From assembly GCA_018350325.1 (NCBI GenBank), contig JAEVLN010000023.1, positions 621,001 to 685,000 on the forward strand: a stretch of 64,000 bases of DNA, given 5' to 3'. The translations under genes were made by a program, and so were the position numbers. Positions 44,341 through 54,928 of the stretch are shown piece after piece. The stretch is from Globodera rostochiensis (lineage: Eukaryota; Nematoda; Chromadorea; Rhabditida; Heteroderidae). Position 1 is the first letter of the stretch; every line of letters starts with the position of its first letter. The notes beneath the pieces were generated by a model. The model was given only the letters and a program-made list of their open reading frames with translations, ran no database searches and was not told the origin of the DNA.

Positions 44341-45030
44341 CTACTGACCGGGCTGCTGACCAGGCTGCTCACCGGGCTGCTGACCAGGCTGCTCACCGGG
44401 CTGCTGACCAGGCTGCTCACCGGGCTGCTGACCAGGCTGCTCACCGGGCTGCTGACCGGGCTGCTGACCGGGCTGCTGACCGGGCTGCTGACCGGGCTGC
44501 TGACCGGGCTGAGCAGCGGCGGCCACAGAAGCATCAGGCTCTTCATCACCTCCGGCCTTAATAATTGTGTGATCAAAATAATCACTAATTAATCGATTAC
44601 GATTAGATATTATGTGATTAGGAGTGATCGATGAATGACTCCTCCGGTGATCAACTATGAATAAGCGGATCAGCAGAATTTCGAACCTGATCAGCAGCAG
44701 GCTCAGAGATATATATTATTGTACATAGATTTCAGTTGATCATCATCAGCTACGGAACTGAATTTGATCAAAACTGAAAATCATGCTGGTCACTCACTAC
44801 GAGAGAAAGGACTTGAGAACCGATTGAGAATCTCGAAAAAATCTCGACGAGAATCTCGATCGACCTTTCCCCCTACTCACTACTTATAGAATTCAAATTA
44901 TGGATTATGAACAAAAAAAATTTGTCCGTACAAGGTTGTTGAGGGCGGCTTGGCGGGCAAAAGGCTCAACACCAATGTAGAAGGTGGCGAAGAGCATCAT
45001 CAACACAACGAAAAGCACGGATAATTGCAT
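44341..45030 (-). CDS. Small secreted QPGQ-repeat protein, paralogue 2
   Basis: Exon 1 is 45030-44932 and exon 2 is 44556-44341, giving about 104 residues. The signal peptide (MQLSVLFVVLMMLFATFYIG) and VEPFARQAALNNL match paralogue 1 at 25659 with one change. Exon 2 starts AGGDEEPDASVAAAAQPGQQ and then runs as about 14 tetrapeptides of 12 bp each (QPGQ, with four QPGE variants) where paralogue 1 has under two. It ends at a TAG where paralogue 1 has CAG; the old tail (PGSG.N, then TGA) is still readable after it. The intron and 3' flank (to about 44110) are also shared. Probably a secreted effector-like family with variable repeat number; function unknown. Confidence 0.72.
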
Positions 45031-45073
45031 TATTATTTTATTTGTTCTAAATTCAATTAAATAAAATAAATTT

Positions 45074-45079
45074 TGGCAT
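45074..45079 (-). promoter_or_regulatory. ATGCCA (DOG-box-like) motif
   Basis: On the minus strand, 49 bp upstream of the paralogue 2 start codon, in the same GATAAAATGCCAAAATTTAT context as paralogue 1. The shared context ends about 15 bp further upstream. Confidence 0.4.
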
Positions 45080-45093
45080 TTTATCAAAAAAGG

Positions 45094-46685
45094 GAATGTA
45101 CAAGGGTACCTATACTTATAGGGTTACTGGGCGCAGGATGTAACCAAAAGCCCATGCAATCATTGGAACGCTTTTACCTTTATGCTACCAATCAATTTTT
45201 AAAGCAGAGGGGTTTTCAAGTTCCATGGCAGTGTTCAGGTCTTACTAGAAAATGGGGCGAAGGTGGATGGGTCCCGGTAATAGCCAGATCGCCAATGCAG
45301 CTAATAATGGTCACGAAAATTGTCTTATATCATATTTTCTAAAAGAAGCTACCTTTTGTTGCGTTTCGGGCACTTGTTGAGGTAAGATAAAGTCCCCATT
45401 CCTCTGTTTTCAATGAAGAAAATTACTTGATGCGCAGTAGGTAGGGGTTTCCCTGCGGCTAAGCAGCAGAGCAAGCAGCAGGTTTTAGCAAAGGTACTGC
45501 CTGACGTTGCATGTTGGAGCCCATCAACGCAATGCCCCCCTTAATTGGGGCAAACAGGTTGTAAACTTTATCCTCATCTAAAATGGTTTTTCATCGGTTT
45601 TGGTGCATATTGCATCATGAAAGTTCAGAGCATTGGAGTATAGAGGTAGGATACCATCAGAGAAAGGAGCGGCTGCTAGCATGGCTTGTTCAGGAGCAGT
45701 AGATCTATATCAGCAACAGGGACGCGCTGCCCGCAGGGATATTGTTTGGGGAGTTGGTAGAGCTTGAAGACAGTGGCATCCGTCAGTTCTTCTGCCATAC
45801 GTTTGGTCAGCGTGGTGATCAATACCCCTTCTTTATTAAGACCTAGTTACACCCTACACAAACCATTGCTCCCCTTTTGTATAAGGGCAATGTTTAGCAT
45901 TGGCTGAAGCGGCTCGTGCAACCGTGTATTGGGTATGGTGCTTACTTTTACAGTAAATGGCTTACTTCTATTTCCCCCCCTTCGAACCATTGCCAACCTA
46001 TGGCGCCAAGCCTATCAAAACCAAAATGCTTTAGAAATAGCTACGCAAGGAGGGGCTTTGTGTTCTTGGGGCCATTCCTTATTTACTTTTTCGAATGCTT
46101 CCCTAAAAAAGTTCTCAGCAGCTGACGGGCTGTATCGACCAACGAATTCGGCCTTCAAGGGAAGGTGCTCCTCTTTTGAAGCATGGAGTAGGGTTGGATA
46201 AAAGTGGTTTTCCCAGCAAAATCGATCCAGAACGGGTTGTAGCGCCTATTAAGGTACTGCGCACTCTGAAAGCGGAATAAGATAACTTAGTGATGAACGC
46301 TTCATCTGGTCATTGATTCACTGCTTGCACAGTCGTTCCAATGGCGCACTCCCAATCACCATCAATAGGAAGTTTAGAGATAAAATCAGAGTAAGGATGG
46401 GGTAAAAAGTTACGTGGACATTTATTTAGATAATGCCGCTACCATTGTCTTCAACTTTAATTGCCTCATCATTAGGCTGTCGTTTCAAAAAATTCTCGGT
46501 TAACCAAAACCAAACCCGGTAACCGAACCGATGAACAAACCGAAATTTTTGGTTTTCCGGACCCAATTATCGAGGGGGATTGGTCGACCTAAATTCCCTA
46601 TTCCATTCCCGAGGCCGATGGGCAGGTTGCCATTCGGCAACCATCCGGTGCTACAGTAAGCTGTGAGCTGCTGGGCTTCGGGAAA
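45094..46685. other. Bacterial-looking insert with RpoB-like fragment
   Basis: Base composition and codon style differ from the surroundings. On the minus strand 45481-45541 reads GIALMGSNMQRQAVPLLKP, and ALMGSNMQRQAVPLL is a hallmark of bacterial RNA polymerase beta (RpoB). At 45825-45778 (minus) VLITTLTKRMAEELTD matches the conserved segment of UvrB. Neither extends as the family should, so these are short joined pieces. Other frames here (SKEEHLPLKAEFVGRYSPSA, minus, about 46185; VPILIGLLGAGCNQKP, lipobox-like, plus, 45103) are not identified. A Cardinium-like endosymbiont, known in cyst nematodes, is a possible source; contamination or misassembly cannot be excluded. Confidence 0.6.
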
Positions 46686-46707
46686 TGGTCTCCCTGGGGC
46701 CCCTTGT

Positions 46708-47100
46708 GATCGATCACTCCTTCTCCTTCTCAGATGTTTCTGATCACTCCTTCTCCTTCTCAGATGTTTCTGATCACTCCTTCTCCTTCTCAGATGTTTC
46801 TGATCACTCCTTCTCCTTCTCAGATGTTTCTGATCACTCCTTCTCCTTCTCAGATGTTTCTGATCACTCCTTCTCCTTCTCAGATGTTTCTGATCACTCC
46901 TTCTCCTTCTCAGATGTTTCTGATCACTCCTTCTCCTTCTCAGAAGTTTCTAATCACTCCTTCTCCTTCTCAGATGTTTCTGATCACTCCTTCTCCTTCT
47001 CAGATGTTTCTGATCAATCCTTCTCCTTCTCAGATGTTTCTGATCACTCCTTCTCCTTCTCAGATGTTTCTGATCAATCCTTCTCCTTCTCAGATGTTTC
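46708..47100. repeat. 30-bp tandem repeat, 13 units
   Basis: Thirteen nearly identical units of TGATCACTCCTTCTCCTTCT CAGATGTTTC. Because 30 is divisible by three, frames stay open (DHSFSFSDVS units); no signal peptide, splice context or family supports a protein. Confidence 0.9.
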
Positions 47101-47219
47101 GGGAGAATGGCCTTGATCCCGCTTAATCCATCCCTTTTATTGATTCCCTCGGGGAGGTGTCTCCGGTGGGCTCATCCACTCCGCGGGTCCTCAGTCCCCC
47201 GGCCTTACATTATTTATGG

Positions 47220-50200
47220 AAACATTTTTAAAACTTTTTTTTTTAAAGTTAACACAACTAGGTAATTTACACAAAAAAATGTTTATTTTGTAAAAAATTT
47301 TAATTTTAATTTTTTGTGTTTTTAATTAACAATTAAGATGTACATCAGTAATTTAAATTAGGTTTCTGTTTGAAGTTATTTCAATGATTGTAAATTAACC
47401 GTTTTAAATTTAGCAATTTGCATATTGTTCCGTTGCCTTTTTCTCTAAGATTTGCACTTCAGGCATTTGGGATTAGTATATCTAAAATTTAAATGTTATT
47501 CATTATTATTTAAAGGAATACAAAATAAATAAGAGTTAATAAATTGCTATTTTTGGAATTTTTAAGAAAAAACACTTGAAAATTTAAAACCTAAAGATTG
47601 AATTGGGTTGATCAACTTCGGGGAGAGAGAATTTTTATTTTAGTTTACAAATTGTTGTTATTTTTATTATTTGCGTTAATTAATTTAGTTATTAAGATTT
47701 ACAAAATTTTACTTTAGCCAATTTTAATTTCTTTATTTGATTTGTAGAGATATTTGAAAAGATATTCCATGATTAAATACTATCTATTTGCTTTCTATAA
47801 CATTATTTATTTACCTTTGTTATTTCTTTTCTAAGAATTTTAATAATTTTCATTGAATTTATTAAATATGCATACATAAAGCTAAAAAAATTTAATTTGT
47901 TAGAATTTTTGCTATAAGATTGACTTTTATGAAATATTACTTCTTATATTAAGATTTTTTTTTATAATGTTAATTAAGCAGAATTTGTTGCAAAACAACT
48001 TTTTCTTGTTCACCAAGACAACGCTTATTTTGTATAAGTTTGCCGTGCCGTCTGCTTTATTCTTTTTCATATTAACTTTTGTTTCAATTCTTTGCATTTA
48101 TTTTTAGTTAGAAAAAATTATGTCTGCATTATTAAGCACTTTGAGTTTGTAGGATTTGGATTAATTTGCATTTATTGTTAAATAAAGCGGTACTACGAAG
48201 CCTTCAGAATTTCCAGCACATGGCGAGGTATACGTGAAGTTGTTTCAAGCCCACCAAAATTTTCATTAATGATTATATAATATTCTTGATGACGTAAATC
48301 AATTTTAAGGCATTTTTTGCGTTGTTCCTATATTTTGAATTAAATTTGACTGTAATAATGTTGTCTTCATTTTATTGAAAATAATTTCCTTTTATAAATA
48401 TATTTTAATGTATTCAAGCAGAGATGGCCTTGTTTACTAATTTTTAAATTTATAAATATAAAATTTAAATTGTGCTATTGGTTATTTTGAAAATATGATT
48501 TATTATAAATCTAGTTCAATAGCTGTACATCGATAGACGATTTTATAAATTTTACAAGGAAATATTTGTAAAATGTCGCGATCAGTTTATTTTATTAACA
48601 AATTCGTCAACGATTTTTTTCATTATTGTGTCCATCGATTTCTCTAACGACCTGACAGGTTTGTAGCACATGGCATTCATAAGTCAATAGTGCCTTTTTA
48701 ATTTTAATGTATTGCAAAAGTTTAAAAACTTTTCAAATATTATTTATTTACTTTATTCGGCATCAAAAATTTTGTTTTTTATTGCAATTGTTTCCCCTGT
48801 TGAAAAGTCTTGTACTTGCGTCGTCTCGCAGTTGGTAAAGTTTCAAGCATCTTTATTTAAATTAAGTTAATTATATTTTAAAATGCCAACGGATGAGATC
48901 CATTAGTTGTAATTTTTTATTTATATTTTTACATAAGCACTATGATTAGATTATTTTCAATATTTTAGTTCTAAATTAGAGCTTATCAATTTGCGTTCTC
49001 AAACAGCCAAATAATCAATATAACTGTTATTATTTCTGAGGTTTGTATGTTTATGCGTATTTGTATAAAAATTTACATTTAGTTATATAATTTTCAAACA
49101 TAATTTTCACTCATTTTTTGTCACATGATTTTTACTTGAACATATGACCGTTAAAACATTATTAAATTTTATTTTCCATTTAAAATAAAAAAAATTGTAT
49201 GTATAAAATGAAACAGATTTAACATATTAAGTCTTTTTATTTCTGATAATAATTTTAATTTTATTTAAGCCTGTAGTTTCACGAACATGTGTATGGTTTC
49301 AGCGTTTGGAACACATTGTTTTGCTTCTTTTTCAAGCATTTAATTCATTAAATAATTCATGTGATAATTCATAAAATTTTAAAATAAGAACGATTTTTAT
49401 TACAAACAAAACACAAAAGACCATCTGCCAAAAATCTTTTTAAATAAGATTAATTTTGGGTTTAAGCAAATTTCTTTTTAATAAATGGGTCAATGTTATA
49501 GTTAAGTTACTAATAATATTATTTTGTTTTAATCAATTGATCATGCAATTGTTGAATTAAAAATTTTTTGCGCCTCATTTAACTATTTAAATTCTTATTA
49601 TTATATTAAAGGCAATTTTGTTAATAATCTAAAAATAAGTTAGAGATATTTTGTTTATTCGATATTTATAAAACGTTTAGTTAGTCGGCATCGTTAATTG
49701 GAGTAAATTTTTAAGCCTCTTGGTATAATTAGGTAAAATATATATTTTGTATATTCTACAAATTTATTATAAATTTGTAAAATAAATTGACTAAAATTGT
49801 TTTTTATGTTTATTTTTTTTAGTGTCTGCAGGCCTTTCTGAGCTGGATATGAATTGATATAATTTAACAAAAAGACTTAATTTGTATTCATGAACTGCCG
49901 TTGGGAATGTTGTCATAAAGCTCATGCAAGAGCGTGAGCATCCACGTCATTTAATTGTTTGCACCTTAGGCTAAATTATTTTTGATCACATTTGTAGAAC
50001 CACAAATTAACGAAGGCTTCTTTATAAGTAACTTTTTAGGTATTATCAGAATATCAATAAATGCATAAGTATTTTAAAATTATTCAAAATTATGTTTTAT
50101 TTTTTCTTTAAGATTTGGTTTAAATTGGACTTATCACTGGTATTATTGGTTAGATTTGGATTTTTTCAACAATAATTAAATTTATATTTTGTTTCGTCGG

Positions 50201-51955
50201 TTAATTCGAGCTAATCGTCGAGATTTTAAGGCTGGTTAAATTGTGTTTTACTCGTTCTTGTTCGCTCTAATTCCATAATAATTTAAAAATTACCTTTGAT
50301 TCATATTATTTTTATAAAATATTTTTAACATTTCTTTATTAATGCATTTTATCAACTTGCTTCAATCACAACTTCCCTAACTGTCAATCTCTACACGTCG
50401 TTTTATAACTCTAATATCAGCTTTAAAATAGAAAACTTTTTATTTTGGATTTTAAGCAGTTTTTTTTTGTTAAAGTTCGCGATTTAATTTCAAAATTATA
50501 TAATCGGACATTTCACACAGTTTGTGAGCTTTGGTGAAATGCTTTTTTAATGTAGAAGTCATCTTGTTGCAAAATTAGAAATCTTTTTACACAGAGAGTT
50601 TATATAAATATTTATTTTTATAATTAAGATTGTATTTTGTGCAAACTTTTATCTATAATGAAATTGATAAATTATAAATATTAATTTAATTTTAGTAAGC
50701 TTGATGGCGGAATGTTTTGGAATTTATTTAATTTTTTAGAGCCCAATTAATGTTATAAAGGCACACGCATGACGAGTATTTGCTTTACCAGTGGGCTTCT
50801 AAATCGCAAACGCTGTCGAGAATTTCTACCGCCTCTCTAAAAGAAATATAATTATTATAAAAATTAACGGCGTCGTAACACATCCAATTCATAATTCACA
50901 ACTTTTGTGTCATTAATTTACAATATTATTTTTATTAAAATATTTATCTATTTTGTTAATCATTTAATTTGTCATTGATTCATAACTTGATTCTTCGGAA
51001 GACATGAAAAATTGAAGATAACGGACAATAATTCTCTAAAATTTGCCGATTTTAGAATTTTTCAAAAATGTCAATTTATTGACGTTCTCTTAGTTAGATG
51101 TATTTGATGAATTCATCTTATGATGTGTTCATTTTGTAAAATTTTAATAAGAAACATTGAAACATGTTATAATGATGTAGAGAAGTTTAAACCTTATGTC
51201 ATGATGGCGTTGAACTCCTTGTTGTATGAGCGTTTCACAATCATGAAAATTGATTGTTTTAGTGAATTTAAATATTTCATTTTAAAACTCGGTATTTGTT
51301 TTTTATTATTATATTATTTCTTTGCACATTTGACTGTAAAATTTAATTGAATTAAATAGCTTTGAAATTAGACTAATATTTTACTATATAATTCAAAATT
51401 TCAAAAGAATTTTTTTTTTGTTATTTATATTTATTTTCTTCATGTAGTCGCTAAAGGAATAGGTAGTTTTAACTTGATGTGCTGTATTATAACTCTTTGC
51501 TGCTGTGGCCAAACTCTCTCTCTCCATTTTTATTTTTGTTTTAAAATGCCTTTTAACAAATTTTTAATGGTATTTTTTTATTCCTTTTAAACTTTGCTTA
51601 AATTATTTTTTTTTTATTCGTTATTTTTTGAATTGCATTTTATGAACTTCATTTTAGTGCCTTTTTTTGTTTTGAGCAATTTTATTAAATTAATACATTA
51701 AAGCATATACCTATTCATAATGCCCACACTTCATTTTTCAAATCGTTTTCGCGTGTGGTAATTTTAGAGTTTAATTCAGGTAATAAGTTGTTTGTCGCGT
51801 TTAAAAAATTCGTATTCAGATTCTTCCGAAAATTGTGTGAGGCTATCGTCGCTTGGTGTTTTAGCTGCCGAAAACAAAGAACAGTGACTGAATTCAAATT
51901 ATTATGTCATTATTTTGTTTTTAATATTAAATTTTTATTATCAATTACATATACG
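47220..51955. other. Very AT-rich region without recognisable genes
   Basis: About 4.7 kb of strongly AT-rich sequence with no long open frame and no splice-consistent exon chain that I could find. Short GC-richer islets occur every few hundred bases (for example near 48040, 48220, 48640, 48820, 49910 and 50770). No tRNA, rRNA or mitochondrial gene motif was recognised. Confidence 0.5.
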
Positions 51956-52577
51956 TTAGAATGACAAGGGGTTTCGTGCCGAAAACTAATTTGAGCATTC
52001 CTGGCATCGGGAGCCCCTGGAAAGTTGTGGATTACTTCTTCAACTTTTTGAGGTGCATCCAGGAAAAATAAGCATTTTTCAGTACGGTGGACGACTGAGT
52101 CCCAGGAAGCGGGTTGTGGGTCACAACGGCAGTTGCACAAAGGGAAATTCTTTTATTTTTGCCCCAATCGCTTAACACTTGCTGGTAGGATTTTAAGTTG
52201 GAATGTTTCCGACAACTTGTCTGTTGATCACTTTTTGATCAGAGCAAAAGCCTGGTCTGCAAAAATCCGCACAAATTGCTGGGTCGAATTTTCAAAAATC
52301 GTTTTTTGTCCCTAACTTTTTTTGCTTTGCCCGTGTTGGTTTGAGATGTTTTGCATTATTGTAGAGTTTTTCAAACTGCGTCGAATGGTGTTTAGTTTGT
52401 TTTAAAAAAATTTGAAATTTTTGAGCTAGGCCCCCTAGAAGGTTTTTCGGTTTTTTGTCATTAACTTTTTTTTGGCTGGATTTCAGGCGAAATAAAGATC
52501 GCTTTCAAAACCCAACTTTTGAAGAGCTATCGATTGGTGTTTATTTCGCTTGAAAATTCCAAAAAGTGCTTTTTGCC

Positions 52578-52653
52578 AGCCAAGTGCATCGGTGGCGGAA
52601 TGGTTAGTGGTGTGGGTGTGGGGGGTCGGGTGGGGGTTCGAATCCGCTTGGCT
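52578..52653 (+). repeat. tRNA-like segment in each repeat unit
   Basis: AGCCAAG at one end pairs with CTTGGCT at the other; between them are GTGGCGGAATGGTTAGTGG (A-box-like) and GGGTTCGAATCC (B-box). The arms between do not fold as a normal tRNA, so I read it as a tRNA-derived (SINE-like) segment. Further copies lie at 55856-55930, 57759-57833 and 59740-59815; the last has GGTTCAAATCC in its B-box. Confidence 0.55.
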
Positions 52654-54129
52654 TAAATCATTTTTTACCACTTTCTGTGCATATGTACGGTAGTGGAAAC
52701 AATTTCTAAAATCCTTTTAAATTATTCCCGAGTTTTTAAAAATATTTTTGTGGGCTGTTTGGAAATTTTTTAAATTTTCATTTTTTTGGTCACCAAAATT
52801 GGGTTAATATTGAAAAAATTCATAACTTTTTTCAAAATTCAGATATCATAATAAGTTTAATATGATAAAATGCAGAAAAATCTGCGCTATTTTATTAGGA
52901 TCAGCTTAAAGATTTGTTGAAATAATTGCAAACATAAATTGAAGTTGATGTATTGTTACAAATTTCTTCTCAAATGTTGTGCCTGGCACAATCAACGGTT
53001 CCAAATTGGATTCGCGCACCTCGAACCGTTGTCCCTGACTCAATCAACAGTTCAAACTTGCTCTCCAAGCATCCCAAACCGTTGTACCTGGCCTCATTTT
53101 TGGCCCAATCATCAGTTCAAACTCCATCCCCGCACCCCTAACCGTTGTACCTTGCTTCATCCTCAACTGCACAACCCGAACCCCGACCTAGGTAGCGAAG
53201 CTCGATAAGCGCGTTAGCGCTTTTTTTGGTTAAACAAAGTTAAACATCGAAAAAGTGCCTCAAAATGTGAATAAAAATAGAGTAAATAAATGCGAAGAAA
53301 TAGAGTGCAAATTTGAGAGTTTTGGGTAGACACGTTAGAGGAAAAGAGAGATAACTGTGAAAGTCTTATGCTCCCTTGAGTATTGCACCCCATAGAATTA
53401 TTGTTTTGGAAAATTATTAAGAGGGGGGAGGGGCTCAGCGAATTCGAATCAGTTTTTTGATCAGCTTAAAGATTTGTTGAAAGAATTGGCAAACAAATTG
53501 AAGTTGGGTTATTGTTACAAATTTCTTCTCAAGTGTTGTACCTGGCACAATCAACGGTTCCAAATTGACTTCGCGCACCCCGAACCATTGTACCTGGCCC
53601 CTTTTTTGGCTCAATCATCAATTCAAACTGCAATCCCGCACCCCGAACTTTGTTTTTTGGTTAAACAAAGTTAAACATCGAAAAAGTGCCTCAAAATGTG
53701 AATAAAAATAGAGAAAATAAATGTGAAGAAATAGAGTGCAAATTTGAGAGATTTTGGGTAGACACGTTAGAGGAAAAGAGAGATAACTGTGAAAGTCTTA
53801 TGTTCCCTTGAGTAATTTGCACCCCATAGAATTATTGTTTTTGAAAATTATTAAGAAGGGGGAGGGGGCCCAGCGAATTTGAATCAGTTTTTTGATCAGC
53901 TCAAAGATTTGTTGAAATAATTGGTAAATAAAAATTGAATGCGAGGTATTGTTACAAATTTCTTCTCAAATGTTGTACCTGGCACAATCAACGTTTCCAA
54001 ATTGAATTCGCGCACCCCGAACCGTTGTACCTGGCCTCTTTTTTGGCTCAGTCATCAATTCAAACTGCCATCCCGCACCCCGAACTGTTGTGCCTGGCCA
54101 CTTTTTTCGCTCAATCATCAATTCAAACT

Positions 54130-54928
54130 GCCATCTCCAAACCCCAAAACGTTGTACCTGGCACAATCAACTTTTCCAAATAGCCATCCCCGCAGCCCGA
54201 ATCGTTGTACCTGTGCCATCCCCGCACCCCGAACCGTTGTACCTCGTCTCTTTTTTGGCTCAATCATCAGTTCAAACTGCCATCTCCGAACCCCAAAACG
54301 TTGTACCTGGCACAATCAACTTTTCCAAATAGCCATCCCCGCAGCCCGAATCGTTGTACCTGTGCCATCCCCGCACCCCGAACCGTTGTACCTCGTCTCT
54401 TTTTTGGCTCAATCATCAGTTCAAACTGCCATCTCCGAACCCCAAAACGTTGTACCTGGCACAATCAACTTTTCCAAATAGCCATCCCCGCAGCCCGAAT
54501 CGTTGTACCTGTGCCATCCCCGCACCCCGAACCGTTGTACCTCGTCTCTTTTTTGGCTCAATCATCAGTTCAAACTGCCATCTCCGAACCCCAAAACGTT
54601 GTACCTGGCACAATCAACTTTTCCAAATAGCCATCCCCGCAGCCCGAATCGTTGTACCTGTGCCATCCCCGCACCCCGAACCGTTGTACCTCGTCTCTTT
54701 TTTGGCTCAATCATCAGTTCAAACTGCCATCTCCGAACCCCAAAACGTTGTACCTGGCACAATCAACTTTTCCAAATAGCCATCCCCGCAGCCCGAATCG
54801 TTGTACCTGTGCCATCCCCGCACCCCGAACCGTTGTACCTCGTCTCTTTTTTGGCTCAATCATCAGTTCAAACTGCCATCTCCGAACCCCAAAACGTTGT
54901 ACCTGGCACAATCAACTTTTCCAAATAG
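54130..54928. repeat. 149-bp tandem subrepeat, five near-identical copies
   Basis: Identical landmarks recur every 149 bp (for example TTGTACCTGTGCCATCCCCG at 54205, 54354, 54503, 54652 and 54801). The copies appear virtually identical, unlike the older flanking units, implying very recent expansion or an assembly artefact. Confidence 0.9.

Noticed and set aside
46685..47116. 143-codon frame of DHSFSFSDVS repeats
   Set aside because: A 30-bp tandem repeat stays open in multiple frames; no signal peptide or splice evidence.
47220..51955. Nuclear copy of mitochondrial DNA or a piRNA cluster
   Set aside because: No mitochondrial gene motif was recognised, and plant-parasitic clade IV nematodes are reported to lack the PIWI/piRNA pathway.
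52578..52653. Functional tRNA gene
   Set aside because: A- and B-box-like motifs and end pairing are present, but the T- and anticodon arms do not fold; it is repeated inside mobile-looking units.
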